From an uncultured Myxococcaceae bacterium (GTDB taxonomy: Bacteria > Myxococcota_A > Polyangia > Polyangiales > Ga0077539), in assembly GCA_945952225.1 (NCBI GenBank), contig CAMFHP010000016.1:1-64000 (forward strand): a stretch of DNA of 64,000 nucleotides. The letters run 5' to 3'. Below, one piece after another: positions 1-9,168 of this stretch. The notes beneath the pieces were generated by a model. It saw only the letters and a program-made list of their open reading frames with translations. It had not been told where the DNA came from and did not search any database. Position 1 is the first letter of the stretch, and each line of letters begins with the position of its first letter. Both the position numbers and the translations under genes were made by a program.

Positions 1-20
1 CCGGGCAAGGGTGTGTTGCC

Positions 21-82
21 GCGCCGGACGGGGTCCGGCGCTACCGCGAGCGATCCATGCAGCGCCGGACGAAGTCCGGTGC
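21..82. repeat. Two near-identical GC-rich stem-loops
   Basis: The first 218 bases contain no gene I can support. They hold two copies of one inverted repeat, 41 bases apart. At 21-41 a 9-bp stem (GCGCCGGAC / GTCCGGCGC) closes a GGG loop. At 62-82 the same left arm pairs with GTCCGGTGC around a GAA loop, with one G-U pair. The loop changes while the stem is kept, which suggests selection for structure or a REP-like dispersed element. Both lie downstream of the minus-strand helicase stop at 219, so they could also act as 3' processing or termination structures, although no T-tract follows. Confidence 0.4.
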
Positions 83-218
83 GACCGCCCACGGTTGCCC
101 GGGGTGACGCGCTGCGCGGAACCCCGGCCCGCCACGCGCGCGCATCATACATCCAGCGACCGGGGAGCGCGTTGGGGAGCGCCCACGGAGCGCGCCGATG
201 CGCCCACGGAGAACGCCC

Positions 219-2798
219 TCACACCCCGATGCGGTCGAGATGCACGACGGCGCGGTCGCGCTCGCGCGAGAGGGCGAGGTCCACCGTCGCTTCGATCACC
301 CAGTCGTTGTGCTCCTCGCTGTCGACGAGGATCTGCCGCACGCGCCAGGTGCCATCGGGGTTCACGTCGATGAGCGTGTTCTGCGGCGAGCGCGCGCCGT
401 GGTCGACGCGCAGCGTGGCGTGCTCTTCGAAGAACGGCGCCATGGCCTCGTCGAAGTGCTTCGCGTTCCACGGATCATCGCCCGCGCGGGGCTCGACCTG
501 GCGCGCGGCGGTGAGCCAGTCGCGGTTCGCGAGGGCCCGCACGAGCGCGTACATCGCGCGGCGGATCGAGGCCTTGAACGCGCGCTCGTTGGCGGTGATG
601 TCCTTGCGCGGCGGAGGCTCGTCGGCGGCGGCGCCCTTGCGTCCCTTCGTGACGTCGACGAACTCGTCGTCGGGGTCGACGTGCAGCGCCTCCCACTCGT
701 CGACGAGCGAGGAGTCCACGTCGCGCACGAGCGCGCGGAGAAACTGCATCACCTCGTACACCTCGGGCGTCCGCACCCCGAGCGGAACGCTCTGCACCAG
801 CACCTTGTACGCGTCGCTGAGGTAGCGCAGCAGCACGCCCTCCGAGCGCTCCAGGCCGTACTCCTTGATGTAGTCCGCGAAGGTCGAATAGGTCTCGAAC
901 ATCTCGCGCGCGACGCTCTTCGGCCGGATGTTCTCTTCGCCCACCCACGGGTGCAGCTTCGCGAAGTCGTTGAAGGTCGCGTACACGAACTCGCGGTGCG
1001 GCTTCGGGTATTCGAGCTTCTCCAGCGCCTCGATGCGCTTCTCGTACTCGACGCCCTGGGCCTTCATCTCGGCCATCGCCTCGGTCTTGATGCGATCGAG
1101 CTGCTTCTGAAGAATGATCTCGGGGTTCTCGAGCGTCGCCTCGACCATCGTGAGCACGTCGAGCGCGTGGTCGGGCTGCGTGGGGTCGAGCTTCGGCAGC
1201 GTGTCGAGGAGCCACAGCGCCAGCGTGTTGTGCAGCGAGAAGTCCACCTGGAGCTCGGCGTTCACCTCGAAGCGCTCGCCCGTGCCCGCCGCGTTGGGAA
1301 CCTTGCGCACGACGCCCGCGCCGATGAGCGACTTGAACAGCGTCCACGCGTGCTGACCGTGACGGCGCCGCTCGACGGGCGTGCCGTGCGACGCGCGGAT
1401 GATCCTCGCGAGCCCGCGGCACCCGTCATGGAGCCGCCCCTCGCGCTGGATCACGTTGAGCACCATCGAGTGCGTCACGCGGAAGCGCGACACGAGGGCC
1501 TCGGGCTGCGAGCTCACGAGCCGATCGAAGGTGGTCTTGTCCCAGTGCACGTAGCCGCGCTCCGGGGGCTTCTTGCGCACGATGCGTCGGAGCTTCGCGG
1601 GATCACCCGCGGCCTTCTTCTCCAGCGCGAGGTTCTCGATGACGTGCTCCGGCGCCTGTGCCACGACCCATCCCTGGTCGTCGAAGCCCTTGCGCCCCGC
1701 GCGTCCCGCGATCTGCTGAAAGTCACGCACGCTCAAGATCGCGGTCTTCTCACCATCGAACTTGCAGAGCTTCGTGAAGAGCACCGTGCGAATCGGAATG
1801 TTCACCCCGACGCCCAGCGTGTCGGTGCCGCAGATGATCTTGAGCAGCCCCGCCTGCGCGAGCTTCTCCACCAGCAGTCGGTACTTCGGCAGCAGCCCCG
1901 CGTGGTGGAGCCCCACGCCGTGGCGCACGAACTTCGAGACCTCCTTGCCGTAGGGGCTGTCGAAGCTGACGTCTTTGAGGGCCTCGTTGATCGCGCGCTT
2001 CTCGTCCTTCGTGCAGAAGTCGACGCTCATGAGGTTCTGGGCCTCTTCGGCGGCGGCGCGCTGCGTGAAGTTCACGAGGTAGACCGGGTGGCGAAAGTGC
2101 TTCACGAGGTCGGCCACGGTCTCGTGCAGCGGCGTCTCGCGGTACTCGAAGTCGAGGGGCACCGGACGCTTCGTCGAGCGCACCACGGCGGTCGGTCGTC
2201 CCGTGAGCTTCGTGAGCTCGCCCTCGAAGAAGGCCGTGTTGCCCAGCGTCGCGGACATCAACAGAAACGTCGCGCTCGACAGCACCAGCAGCGGGATCTG
2301 CCACGCGGCCCCGCGCTCGCGGTCCGAGTAGTAGTGGAACTCGTCGATCACCACGTAATCGACCGGCGCCCAGTGCCCCTGACGAAGGCACATGTTCGCG
2401 AGAATCTCCGCGGTGCAGCACAGGATCGGCGCGTCGCGGTTGATCGCCGCGTCGCCCGTGAGCATCCCCACGTTGTCGGGCCCGAACTCCTCGCAGAGCG
2501 CGAAGAACTTCTCGTTCACGAGGGCCTTGATGGGGCAGGTGTAGACCGCCCGCTTGCCCTCGCACATCGACTTGAAGATCAGCGCCGTGGCCACGAGGCT
2601 CTTGCCCGAGCCCGTGGGCGTGTTGAGGATCACGTTGCGCCCGGCGATGATCTCCAGCAGCGCGTCCTCCTGCGCGGGGTAGAGCGCGAGGCGCTTCGAG
2701 GTCACCCAGTCGACGAAGCGTTCGAAGATGTCGTCGGCGGAGACGTACTCCGACGGCGGCGGAAGCCGCGCGGCGAGCGGTGCGGTCGGGAGGGCCAT
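219..2798 (-). CDS. Ski2-like DEAD/DEAH helicase with DUF3516 C-terminal domain
   Basis: A superfamily 2 helicase of 859 residues, expected to unwind RNA using ATP in the cytoplasm. Visible motifs are Walker A TPTGSGKS (60-67), the DEFH box (152-155), motif III SATLGN (182-187) and the motif VI stretch QIAGRAGRKG. The C-terminal half lacks these motifs and matches the DUF3516 type found fused to such helicases in Actinobacteria and myxobacteria. I chose the ATG at 2798. The reading frame stays open to 2837, but the added residues are basic and unlike the family. The gene is alone on its strand, divergent from the lipoprotein gene at 2895. The RNA substrate cannot be read from sequence. Confidence 0.9.
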   Translation of the reverse strand: MALPTAPLAARLPPPSEYVSADDIFERFVDWVTSKRLALYPAQEDALLEIIAGRNVILNTPTGSGKSLVATALIFKSMCEGKRAVYTCPIKALVNEKFFALCEEFGPDNVGMLTGDAAINRDAPILCCTAEILANMCLRQGHWAPVDYVVIDEFHYYSDRERGAAWQIPLLVLSSATFLLMSATLGNTAFFEGELTKLTGRPTAVVRSTKRPVPLDFEYRETPLHETVADLVKHFRHPVYLVNFTQRAAAEEAQNLMSVDFCTKDEKRAINEALKDVSFDSPYGKEVSKFVRHGVGLHHAGLLPKYRLLVEKLAQAGLLKIICGTDTLGVGVNIPIRTVLFTKLCKFDGEKTAILSVRDFQQIAGRAGRKGFDDQGWVVAQAPEHVIENLALEKKAAGDPAKLRRIVRKKPPERGYVHWDKTTFDRLVSSQPEALVSRFRVTHSMVLNVIQREGRLHDGCRGLARIIRASHGTPVERRRHGQHAWTLFKSLIGAGVVRKVPNAAGTGERFEVNAELQVDFSLHNTLALWLLDTLPKLDPTQPDHALDVLTMVEATLENPEIILQKQLDRIKTEAMAEMKAQGVEYEKRIEALEKLEYPKPHREFVYATFNDFAKLHPWVGEENIRPKSVAREMFETYSTFADYIKEYGLERSEGVLLRYLSDAYKVLVQSVPLGVRTPEVYEVMQFLRALVRDVDSSLVDEWEALHVDPDDEFVDVTKGRKGAAADEPPPRKDITANERAFKASIRRAMYALVRALANRDWLTAARQVEPRAGDDPWNAKHFDEAMAPFFEEHATLRVDHGARSPQNTLIDVNPDGTWRVRQILVDSEEHNDWVIEATVDLALSRERDRAVVHLDRIGV

Positions 2799-2894
2799 GG
2801 CGCCGCGACGATGGGCTTGGCCGTCACTGCAACGCAAGCGCGTTCTCGGCCCCGCCCGTCACCGCGATGACACCGCCATGATACAAGTCGCTCC

Positions 2895-4763
2895 ATGCGG
2901 AGAACCCTGCTGGCGCTGTGCGCCGCGACGCTCGCGGCCTGCGCCGACACGAGCACCGGCACCGTGTCCGACGCCGCGTCCGCCGAGGCTTCGACCGACG
3001 TCTCCACCGATGCGCGCCGCGATGCGCCCGACGACCTCGCCCTCGCCGATGTGCCCTTCGCGCTCGACGACACGGGCACGCTCCCGCCCCTCGACGACGT
3101 GGCCCCGGTGACCGACGCGGGCGCCGACCTCGGACCCTTCGAAGACATCGCCGTCGCCGACGTGCCGCCGCCTCCGACGGGGAGGCTCCTCCCGCGCTGC
3201 GAAGAGACCGAGAGCGCGCCCATCACCCTCGCGCCCGTGGCCTCGACGCTCGTCGCCACCGTGGAGCCCACCGCGTGGCGCGTGAGCGTCGCCAACCCCT
3301 TCGTGAACCCCTCGACGGAGTCGGGCGAGCGCTCGTACCGCAACCGCAACTTCGACCGCTACGCCGCGGGACCGGGTCGAGCGCGCGTGCAGCGCACCGA
3401 CCTCGGCGGAAGCACGCGCTTCGGCGATCGCCGCTCGCTCGCGTGGTTCGTTCACGTGTCGGACTACCAGCTCACCGACGACGAATCGCCCGCGCGCTTC
3501 GCCGGGGTCGACACGCCGGGGCTGCTCTCGTCGGGGCTCCGTCCGCAGGAGTCGATGCTGCCGCGCGCGCTCGTCGCGATGAACCGCACGATCGCCCGCA
3601 CGGCGCGTCCCGCGCGACCGTTTCAGTTCGGCGTGTTCGCGGGCGACTGCGCCGACACGGGGCAGCTCAACGAGCTCCAGTGGTTCACGCAGCTCATGGA
3701 CGGCGCCCGCGGCGTACACACCGACTCGGGCAACGACGACGACCCGGTGCCGGGCCCCGACAACGACCCGAAGGATCCCTTCGACAGCCTCGCGTTTCCC
3801 GCGCCCTGGTACTTCGTGCCGGGCAACCACGACGTGCTCGTGGTGGGCATCTTTCTCCCCACCGAAGCGCGCCAGGCCGTCGCCACGGGGAACAACTCCA
3901 CCACGGGCACGCGCGACTACTCGCGCTGGTACGCGCCCGTGCGCAACGGCACCGTGGTGCCCGACGCGCGCCGCCGCCTCGCCACGCGCGACGACATCGT
4001 TCGCACGCTCCGCGCGAGCCCGGCATCGCCCGGTCCCGTGGGCCACGGATACCCCGCCAACGCGGACCTCTCGCTCGGCGCGCACTGGGTCTCCGACGTG
4101 GTGCCCGGCGTGCTGCGCCTGGTCTCTCTCGACACGAGCGACGACACGGGCGGATCGACGGGCCTCGTGCACCGCCCCACCGTCGACCGCTTTCTGCGCC
4201 CCGAGCTCGAACGCGCGCGCCGCGACGGCGTGCTGGTCATGGTCACCTCGCACCACCCCATCGACGACATCACGCGCACGCGCAGCAAGGTCGGTCTGCC
4301 CGTCTCCGACGCGGTCGATGGCGACGAGCTCGGACGCATCGTGGCGGGCTACAGCAACGTGATCGCGTGGCTCGTGGGGCACCAGCACAAGGTCCGCGTG
4401 CGCGCGCTGCGCGGCGCCGACGCGACGCATCCGGGCTTCTGGGAGATCCAGTCGGGCTCCATCGCCGACTGGCCCTCGCAGAGCCGCGCCGTCGAGGTGG
4501 TCGACAACGGCAACGGAACGCTCTCGATCTTCGGCACCATGCTCGACTTCGACGCCACCACCTGCATGGAGCGCCGCTACCGCCGCCTCGCCCTCCTCGA
4601 CTACCTCTCGGGCTGGGCCCCGGAGCTCACGGGCACGCCCGCCGATCGCAACATCGAGCTGGTGATTCCCGCCCCCGCCGAGGCCTCGGCGACGCTCACC
4701 CGCGCGCGCGCCACGGCCCCCGCGCGCATCGAGAGCGAGACCACGCTGCGCGGACAGCGCTGA
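2895..4763 (+). CDS. Metallophosphoesterase lipoprotein
   Basis: A 622-residue secreted lipoprotein with a calcineurin-type phosphoesterase domain. The N-terminus is a signal peptide ending in the lipobox LAAC (Cys16), followed by an acidic Asp/Ala/Pro-rich linker of about 80 residues. The catalytic domain shows the family metal-binding blocks in order: HVSDYQ (first Asp), GDCADTG, GNHD, TSHHP and GHQHK. The first block has DYQ where many enzymes have DxH; this variant occurs in the TIGR03767/TIGR03768-type families. The substrate is unknown. It is probably anchored to a membrane facing the periplasm or outside. The ATG at 2895 is the only start that gives the complete signal peptide. Confidence 0.85.
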   Translation: MRRTLLALCAATLAACADTSTGTVSDAASAEASTDVSTDARRDAPDDLALADVPFALDDTGTLPPLDDVAPVTDAGADLGPFEDIAVADVPPPPTGRLLPRCEETESAPITLAPVASTLVATVEPTAWRVSVANPFVNPSTESGERSYRNRNFDRYAAGPGRARVQRTDLGGSTRFGDRRSLAWFVHVSDYQLTDDESPARFAGVDTPGLLSSGLRPQESMLPRALVAMNRTIARTARPARPFQFGVFAGDCADTGQLNELQWFTQLMDGARGVHTDSGNDDDPVPGPDNDPKDPFDSLAFPAPWYFVPGNHDVLVVGIFLPTEARQAVATGNNSTTGTRDYSRWYAPVRNGTVVPDARRRLATRDDIVRTLRASPASPGPVGHGYPANADLSLGAHWVSDVVPGVLRLVSLDTSDDTGGSTGLVHRPTVDRFLRPELERARRDGVLVMVTSHHPIDDITRTRSKVGLPVSDAVDGDELGRIVAGYSNVIAWLVGHQHKVRVRALRGADATHPGFWEIQSGSIADWPSQSRAVEVVDNGNGTLSIFGTMLDFDATTCMERRYRRLALLDYLSGWAPELTGTPADRNIELVIPAPAEASATLTRARATAPARIESETTLRGQR

Positions 4764-4767
4764 TCGG

Positions 4768-4796
4768 TTGTCACCGCCGCGCGATCGCCATAGAGA
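4768..4796 (+). promoter_or_regulatory. Sigma-70-type promoter of the patatin-like gene
   Basis: TTGTCA at 4768-4773 and TAGAGA at 4791-4796 are separated by 17 bases, directly after the stop of the previous gene. Transcription would begin near 4803, about 4 bases before the ATG at 4807. This supports that ATG over the in-frame TTG at 4768, which would lie inside the -35 box, and it implies a nearly leaderless mRNA. Confidence 0.45.
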
Positions 4797-4806
4797 CGCG
4801 CCCACG

Positions 4807-5568
4807 ATGCACACCCCCACGCTGCGCGAGTGGCTCCGCGAGGCCCCGTTCACCCTCGCGATGTCGTCGGGCTTCTTCGGCTTCTACGCCCACGCGGGCG
4901 CCCTCGCAGCGCTCGAAGACGCGGGCCTCACCGCGCAGGGCTACGCGGGCAGCAGCGCCGGCGCGCTCGTCACGGGACTGCGCGCGGGCGGCGTCTCGCC
5001 CGACGCGATGCGCACCACGCTCGAAGCGCTGCGCCGCGACGATTTCTGGGACCCCGCGCCGGGCCTCGGGCTGCTCCGCGGAGACCGCTTCCGCACGATG
5101 CTCCACGGGCTCGTGGGCGACGCGCGCATCGAGACGCTGGGCGCGCCGTGGCGCGGCTCCGTGTGGCAGCTCGCGACGCGTCGCACGTGCGTGCTCGAAC
5201 GCGGATCGCTCGCGGCGGCGATCCACGCCTCGTGCGCGCTGCCCGCGCTGTTTCAGCCCGTGGTGATCGACGGCGCGCGCTACCTCGACGGCGGCATCGA
5301 AGACCGCCCGGGCCTCGCGGGTGTGCCCGACGGAACGCGCACCCTGCACCACCACCTCGCCTCGCGGTCTCCATGGCGTCGCGAGGGATCGTCGGCGCTG
5401 CGACCGCCGCGACGCGCGAACCTCACCGCGGTGTCGGTGCACGGCATCACGCGGGTGAACCCCTTCGCGCTCGAACGCGGCGCCCTCGCATGGACGCAGA
5501 GCCACGACGCGATGCGCGCGAGCCTCGACGCACCCGTGCGCGACGGACTCATCGAACGTTCGCTGTAG
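4807..5568 (+). CDS. Patatin-like phospholipase
   Basis: A patatin-fold serine lipid acyl hydrolase of 253 residues, expected to cleave acyl esters of phospholipids. The nucleophile elbow GSSAG (48-52, Ser50) and the DGG motif (161-163, catalytic Asp161) form the Ser-Asp dyad. A glycine-rich SSGFFGFYAHAGAL segment ahead of the elbow fits the oxyanion-hole region. There is no signal peptide, so a cytoplasmic or inner-membrane-face role is likely. The protein is short for the family and has no extra domain. It starts 43 bases after the metallophosphoesterase gene but appears to have its own promoter at 4768-4796. Confidence 0.85.
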   Translation: MHTPTLREWLREAPFTLAMSSGFFGFYAHAGALAALEDAGLTAQGYAGSSAGALVTGLRAGGVSPDAMRTTLEALRRDDFWDPAPGLGLLRGDRFRTMLHGLVGDARIETLGAPWRGSVWQLATRRTCVLERGSLAAAIHASCALPALFQPVVIDGARYLDGGIEDRPGLAGVPDGTRTLHHHLASRSPWRREGSSALRPPRRANLTAVSVHGITRVNPFALERGALAWTQSHDAMRASLDAPVRDGLIERSL

Positions 5569-5642
5569 CCTCACCGCCTCTCCGCGATCGTCCCGAAGTG
5601 GACCCCGCGGAGTGATCCCGGCACGATGCCTCGCAGCAGCAC

Positions 5643-8042
5643 ATGAGCACCGCAATGGCAGACGTGTTGGTTCTCACGCCCCCGACGGCCTCGCGGGGGT
5701 ACGGCGATGACGTTCCCACGCAGATGCGGGTGAAGAAGCGCTCCGGCGCCTTCGAACCCGTCGACCTCAACAAGGTGGTTCGCGCGATCGCCCGTTGTTG
5801 CAGCGGGCTCGCCCACGTCGACGCGCTCCGCGTCGCGACGCGCACCATCTCGGGCCTCTTCGACGGCGTGACCACGCGCGAGATCGACGCCCTCGCCGTG
5901 CAGACCGCCGCGGCCCTCACCGCCGAGGAGCCCGAGTACGCGCGCCTCGCCGCGCGGCTCCTGTCGAACTCCATCGACAAGGAGGTGGCCTCCCACGAGG
6001 TGCACGCGTTCTCGGCCTCCATCGCGCTGGGCCACCGCGTGGGCATCGTGAACGACCGCGTGCGTGACTTCGTCGCGTCGCACTCGCGCAAGCTCAACGC
6101 CGCGGCGGATCCCGCGCGCACCGACCGCTTCGAGTACTTCGGTCTTCGCACGCTCTACGACCGGTACCTCCTGCGGCACCCCGAGAAGCGCACGGTCATC
6201 GAGACGCCGCAGTACTTCTTTCTCCGCGTGGCGTGCGGCCTCGCCGACACCCTCGCCGATGCGCTGGAGCTCTACGCGCTGTTCTCCTCGCTGGAGTACA
6301 TCCCGAGCTCGCCGACGCTCTTCAACGCGGGCACGCAGCACGAGCAGCTCTCGTCGTGCTTTCTGCTCGACTCGCCGGCCGACGACCTCGCGGCGATCTA
6401 CAAGCGCTACCTCGACGTGGCGATGCTCTCGAAGTTCTCGGGCGGCATCGGCCTCGCGTACCACCGGGTGCGCGCGCGCGGCTCGCTGATCCGCGGCACC
6501 AACGGGCTGTCGAACGGCATCGTGCCGTGGCTCAAGACCCTCGACGCCTCGGTGGCCGCGGTGAACCAGGGCGGCAAGCGCAAGGGCGCGTGCTGCGTGT
6601 ACCTGGAGCCCTGGCACGCCGACATCGAAGACTTTCTGGAGCTCCGCGAGAACACCGGCGACGAGTCGCGCCGCACGCACAACCTCAACCTCGCGAACTG
6701 GATCCCCGACCTGTTCATGCGCCGCGTCGACACCGACGGCGACTGGTCGCTCTTCGATCCGAAGGCGGTGCCCGAGCTGCCCGACCTCTACGGCCCCGCG
6801 TTCGAGCGCGCCTACGAGGCCGCGGAGCTCAAGGGACTCGCGACGAAGAAGGTCAAGGCCCGCGACCTCTACGGCCGCATGATGCGCGCCCTCGCCCAGA
6901 CCGGAAACGGCTGGATGACCTTCAAGGACAAGTCGAACCTCGCGTGCAACCAGACCGCGCTGCCGGGTCGCGTGGTGCACCTCTCGAACCTCTGCACCGA
7001 GATCCTCGAGGTGACCTCCGAGGGCGAGACGGCGGTGTGCAACCTGGGCTCGATCAACCTCGGTCGTCACATGCGCGACGGAGCCTTCGACTTCGAGCAG
7101 CTCGCTCGCACGGTGCGCACCGCGGTGGCGCAACTCGACCGGGTCATCGATCGGAACTTCTATCCCATCGAGACGGCGCGCGCGTCGAACCTCCGCTGGC
7201 GCCCCGTAGGCCTCGGCGTGATGGGCCTGCAGGACGTGTTCTTCACGATGGGCCTCGCGTTCGACGACCCGGCCGCGCGGGAGCTCTCGGCGAAGATCGC
7301 GGAGGAGATCTACTTCCACGCGCTCACGGCGTCGTGCGACCTCGCGGAGCGCCTCGGCAAGCACGGGAGCTTCGACGAGACGCGGGCCGCGCGGGGAGAG
7401 CTCCAGTTCGACGCGTGGGGTGTGACCCCGAGCGACACGGCGCGCTGGGATGCGCTGCGCGCGCGCATCCGCACCACGGGGCTCCGCAACTCGCTGCTCA
7501 TCGCGATCGCGCCGACGGCCACGATCGCGTCGATCGCGGGCTGCTACGAGTGCATCGAGCCGCAGGTGTCGAACCTCTTCAAGCGCGAGACGCTGTCGGG
7601 AGACTTCCTGCAGGTGAACCGCTACCTCGTGTCGGAGCTCCGCAAGCTCGGTCGCTGGAACGACGAGACGCGCGCCGCGCTGAAGCAGGGCGAGGGCTCG
7701 GTGCAGGGCCTCGCGGGCATCCCCGAATCGCTCAAGCTCCGCTTCCGCACCGCGTGGGAGCTCCCGATGCGCGCGCTCATCGACATGGCTGCGGACCGCG
7801 GGGCCTTCATCGACCAGAGCCAGTCGCTGAACCTCTTCGTCGAGAGCCCCACGATCGGCAAGCTGTCGTCGATGTACATGCACGCGTGGAAGCGCGGGCT
7901 GAAGACGACCTACTACCTCCGCTCGCGCCCCGCGACGAAGATCGCGAAGGCCACGGTGCCGGTGACCGCCGCGCCCGTCGAGACCGAGGCCGCGATCGCG
8001 TGCTCGCTCGAGAACCCCGAGGCCTGCGAGGCCTGCCAGTAA
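5643..8042 (+). CDS. nrdA: Class Ia ribonucleoside-diphosphate reductase, alpha (large) subunit
   Basis: The catalytic subunit that reduces ribonucleoside diphosphates to deoxyribonucleotides for DNA synthesis. It has 799 residues against about 760 in E. coli NrdA. An N-terminal ATP-cone (MRVKKRSGAFEPVDLNKVV) indicates allosteric activity control. The active-site cysteines are visible in SSCFLL, NLCTEI and VCNLGSINL. The radical-transfer region near the C-terminus is recognisable, and the protein ends in a Cys-containing tail (CENPEACEACQ) that would be re-reduced by thioredoxin or glutaredoxin. nrdB follows 66 bases downstream, so the two probably share an mRNA. Confidence 0.96.
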   Translation: MSTAMADVLVLTPPTASRGYGDDVPTQMRVKKRSGAFEPVDLNKVVRAIARCCSGLAHVDALRVATRTISGLFDGVTTREIDALAVQTAAALTAEEPEYARLAARLLSNSIDKEVASHEVHAFSASIALGHRVGIVNDRVRDFVASHSRKLNAAADPARTDRFEYFGLRTLYDRYLLRHPEKRTVIETPQYFFLRVACGLADTLADALELYALFSSLEYIPSSPTLFNAGTQHEQLSSCFLLDSPADDLAAIYKRYLDVAMLSKFSGGIGLAYHRVRARGSLIRGTNGLSNGIVPWLKTLDASVAAVNQGGKRKGACCVYLEPWHADIEDFLELRENTGDESRRTHNLNLANWIPDLFMRRVDTDGDWSLFDPKAVPELPDLYGPAFERAYEAAELKGLATKKVKARDLYGRMMRALAQTGNGWMTFKDKSNLACNQTALPGRVVHLSNLCTEILEVTSEGETAVCNLGSINLGRHMRDGAFDFEQLARTVRTAVAQLDRVIDRNFYPIETARASNLRWRPVGLGVMGLQDVFFTMGLAFDDPAARELSAKIAEEIYFHALTASCDLAERLGKHGSFDETRAARGELQFDAWGVTPSDTARWDALRARIRTTGLRNSLLIAIAPTATIASIAGCYECIEPQVSNLFKRETLSGDFLQVNRYLVSELRKLGRWNDETRAALKQGEGSVQGLAGIPESLKLRFRTAWELPMRALIDMAADRGAFIDQSQSLNLFVESPTIGKLSSMYMHAWKRGLKTTYYLRSRPATKIAKATVPVTAAPVETEAAIACSLENPEACEACQ

Positions 8043-8108
8043 CGTCTGCGCCGCGCCGCGCGCACGGTCCTCTTTTCTTCAACGCCGCTCCGCCCAACAG
8101 ACACCGAC

Positions 8109-9107
8109 ATGCTGCTCGACCCCGGACTCGAACTCACGCTCCGTCCGATGAAATACCCGCGGTTCTACGAGATGTACCGCGACGCGATCCGCAACACGTG
8201 GACGGTCGAAGAGGTCGATCTCTCCGTCGACCTGGTGGACCTCCGCTCGCGCATGTCGCCCGCGGAGCGCCATCTGATCCACCGCCTCGTGGCCTTCTTC
8301 GCGACGGGCGACTCGATCGTGGCGAACAACCTGGCGATCAACCTGTACCGCCACATCAACTCGCCCGAGGCGCGCATGTACCTCTCGCGGCAGCTCTACG
8401 AGGAGGCGCTGCACGTGCAGTTCTACCTCACGCTGCTCGACACCTACGTGCCCGACCCGGTGGAGCGCGAGAAGGCCTTCGCCGCGGTGGAGAACATCCC
8501 GTCGATTCGTGACAAGGCGCAGTTCTGCCTGAAGCACACCGACGCGATGGCCACGCTCTCGACGCTGCGCACGCGCGACGACCGCTCGCGCTTCCTCCGC
8601 AACCTGCTCGCGTACGCGTGCGGCATCGAGGGGCTCTTCTTCTTCGGGGCCTTCGCGTACGTGTACTTCCTGCGGTCGCGCGGGCTGTGCCAGGGCCTCG
8701 CGGCGGGCACCAACTGGGTGTTCCGCGACGAGAGCATGCACATGGCCTTCGCGTTCGAGGTCGCGGCGGTGGTGCGTCAGGAGGAGCCCTCGCTCTTCGA
8801 CGACACGCTCCGCGGTCACCTCACGACGATGATCGAAGAGGCCGTCGCGGCCGAGACCCGCTTCGCGCAGGACCTCCTCGACGGCGGCGTCGCGGGCCTC
8901 AGCGCGGCCGACATGCGCACGTACCTGGAGTTCGTCGCCGACCGTCGGCTCACGGCGCTGGGCTACGGCCCGCGGTACCGCGCGAAGAACCCCTTTCCCT
9001 TCATGGAAATGCAGGACGTCCAGGAGCTCGCGAACTTCTTCGAACGCCGCGTCTCGGCCTACCAGGTCGGCGTGACGGGCGAAGTGGCCTTCGACGAAGC
9101 GTTCTGA
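8109..9107 (+). CDS. nrdB: Class Ia ribonucleoside-diphosphate reductase, beta (small) subunit
   Basis: The ferritin-like radical-generating subunit of ribonucleotide reductase, 332 residues. The expected dinuclear-metal ligands can be followed: Asp68 in ATGDSIVANN, then Glu99 and His102 in EEALHVQFY. The radical tyrosine is present as Tyr106, four residues after the His, so this is a normal tyrosyl-radical enzyme rather than a Tyr-less class Ic type. The C-terminus FDEAF would dock onto NrdA. It lies 66 bases after nrdA. A hairpin at 9120-9143 follows the stop. Confidence 0.95.
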   Translation: MLLDPGLELTLRPMKYPRFYEMYRDAIRNTWTVEEVDLSVDLVDLRSRMSPAERHLIHRLVAFFATGDSIVANNLAINLYRHINSPEARMYLSRQLYEEALHVQFYLTLLDTYVPDPVEREKAFAAVENIPSIRDKAQFCLKHTDAMATLSTLRTRDDRSRFLRNLLAYACGIEGLFFFGAFAYVYFLRSRGLCQGLAAGTNWVFRDESMHMAFAFEVAAVVRQEEPSLFDDTLRGHLTTMIEEAVAAETRFAQDLLDGGVAGLSAADMRTYLEFVADRRLTALGYGPRYRAKNPFPFMEMQDVQELANFFERRVSAYQVGVTGEVAFDEAF

Positions 9108-9119
9108 CCGTCGCACACG

Positions 9120-9143
9120 GAGGTTCCCAACCTCGGGAACTTC
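9120..9143 (+). terminator. Hairpin after nrdB
   Basis: A 9-bp stem (GAGGTTCCC with GGGAACTTC, one G-U pair) closes a 6-base loop, 13 bases past the nrdB stop. No T-run follows, so termination may be weak, or the hairpin may simply protect the 3' end of the mRNA. Confidence 0.4.
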
Positions 9144-9168
9144 ATCGGGGTCTCTGCGTCACACCCGC

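Noticed and set aside
198-2870. Plus-strand open frame of 890 codons
   Set aside because: It lies antisense to the DUF3516 helicase, has Arg/Val/His-rich composition and no motif. It is a product of high GC.
4768-4806. TTG start for the patatin-like gene
   Set aside because: It falls inside the -35 box of a good promoter and adds residues not seen in the family.
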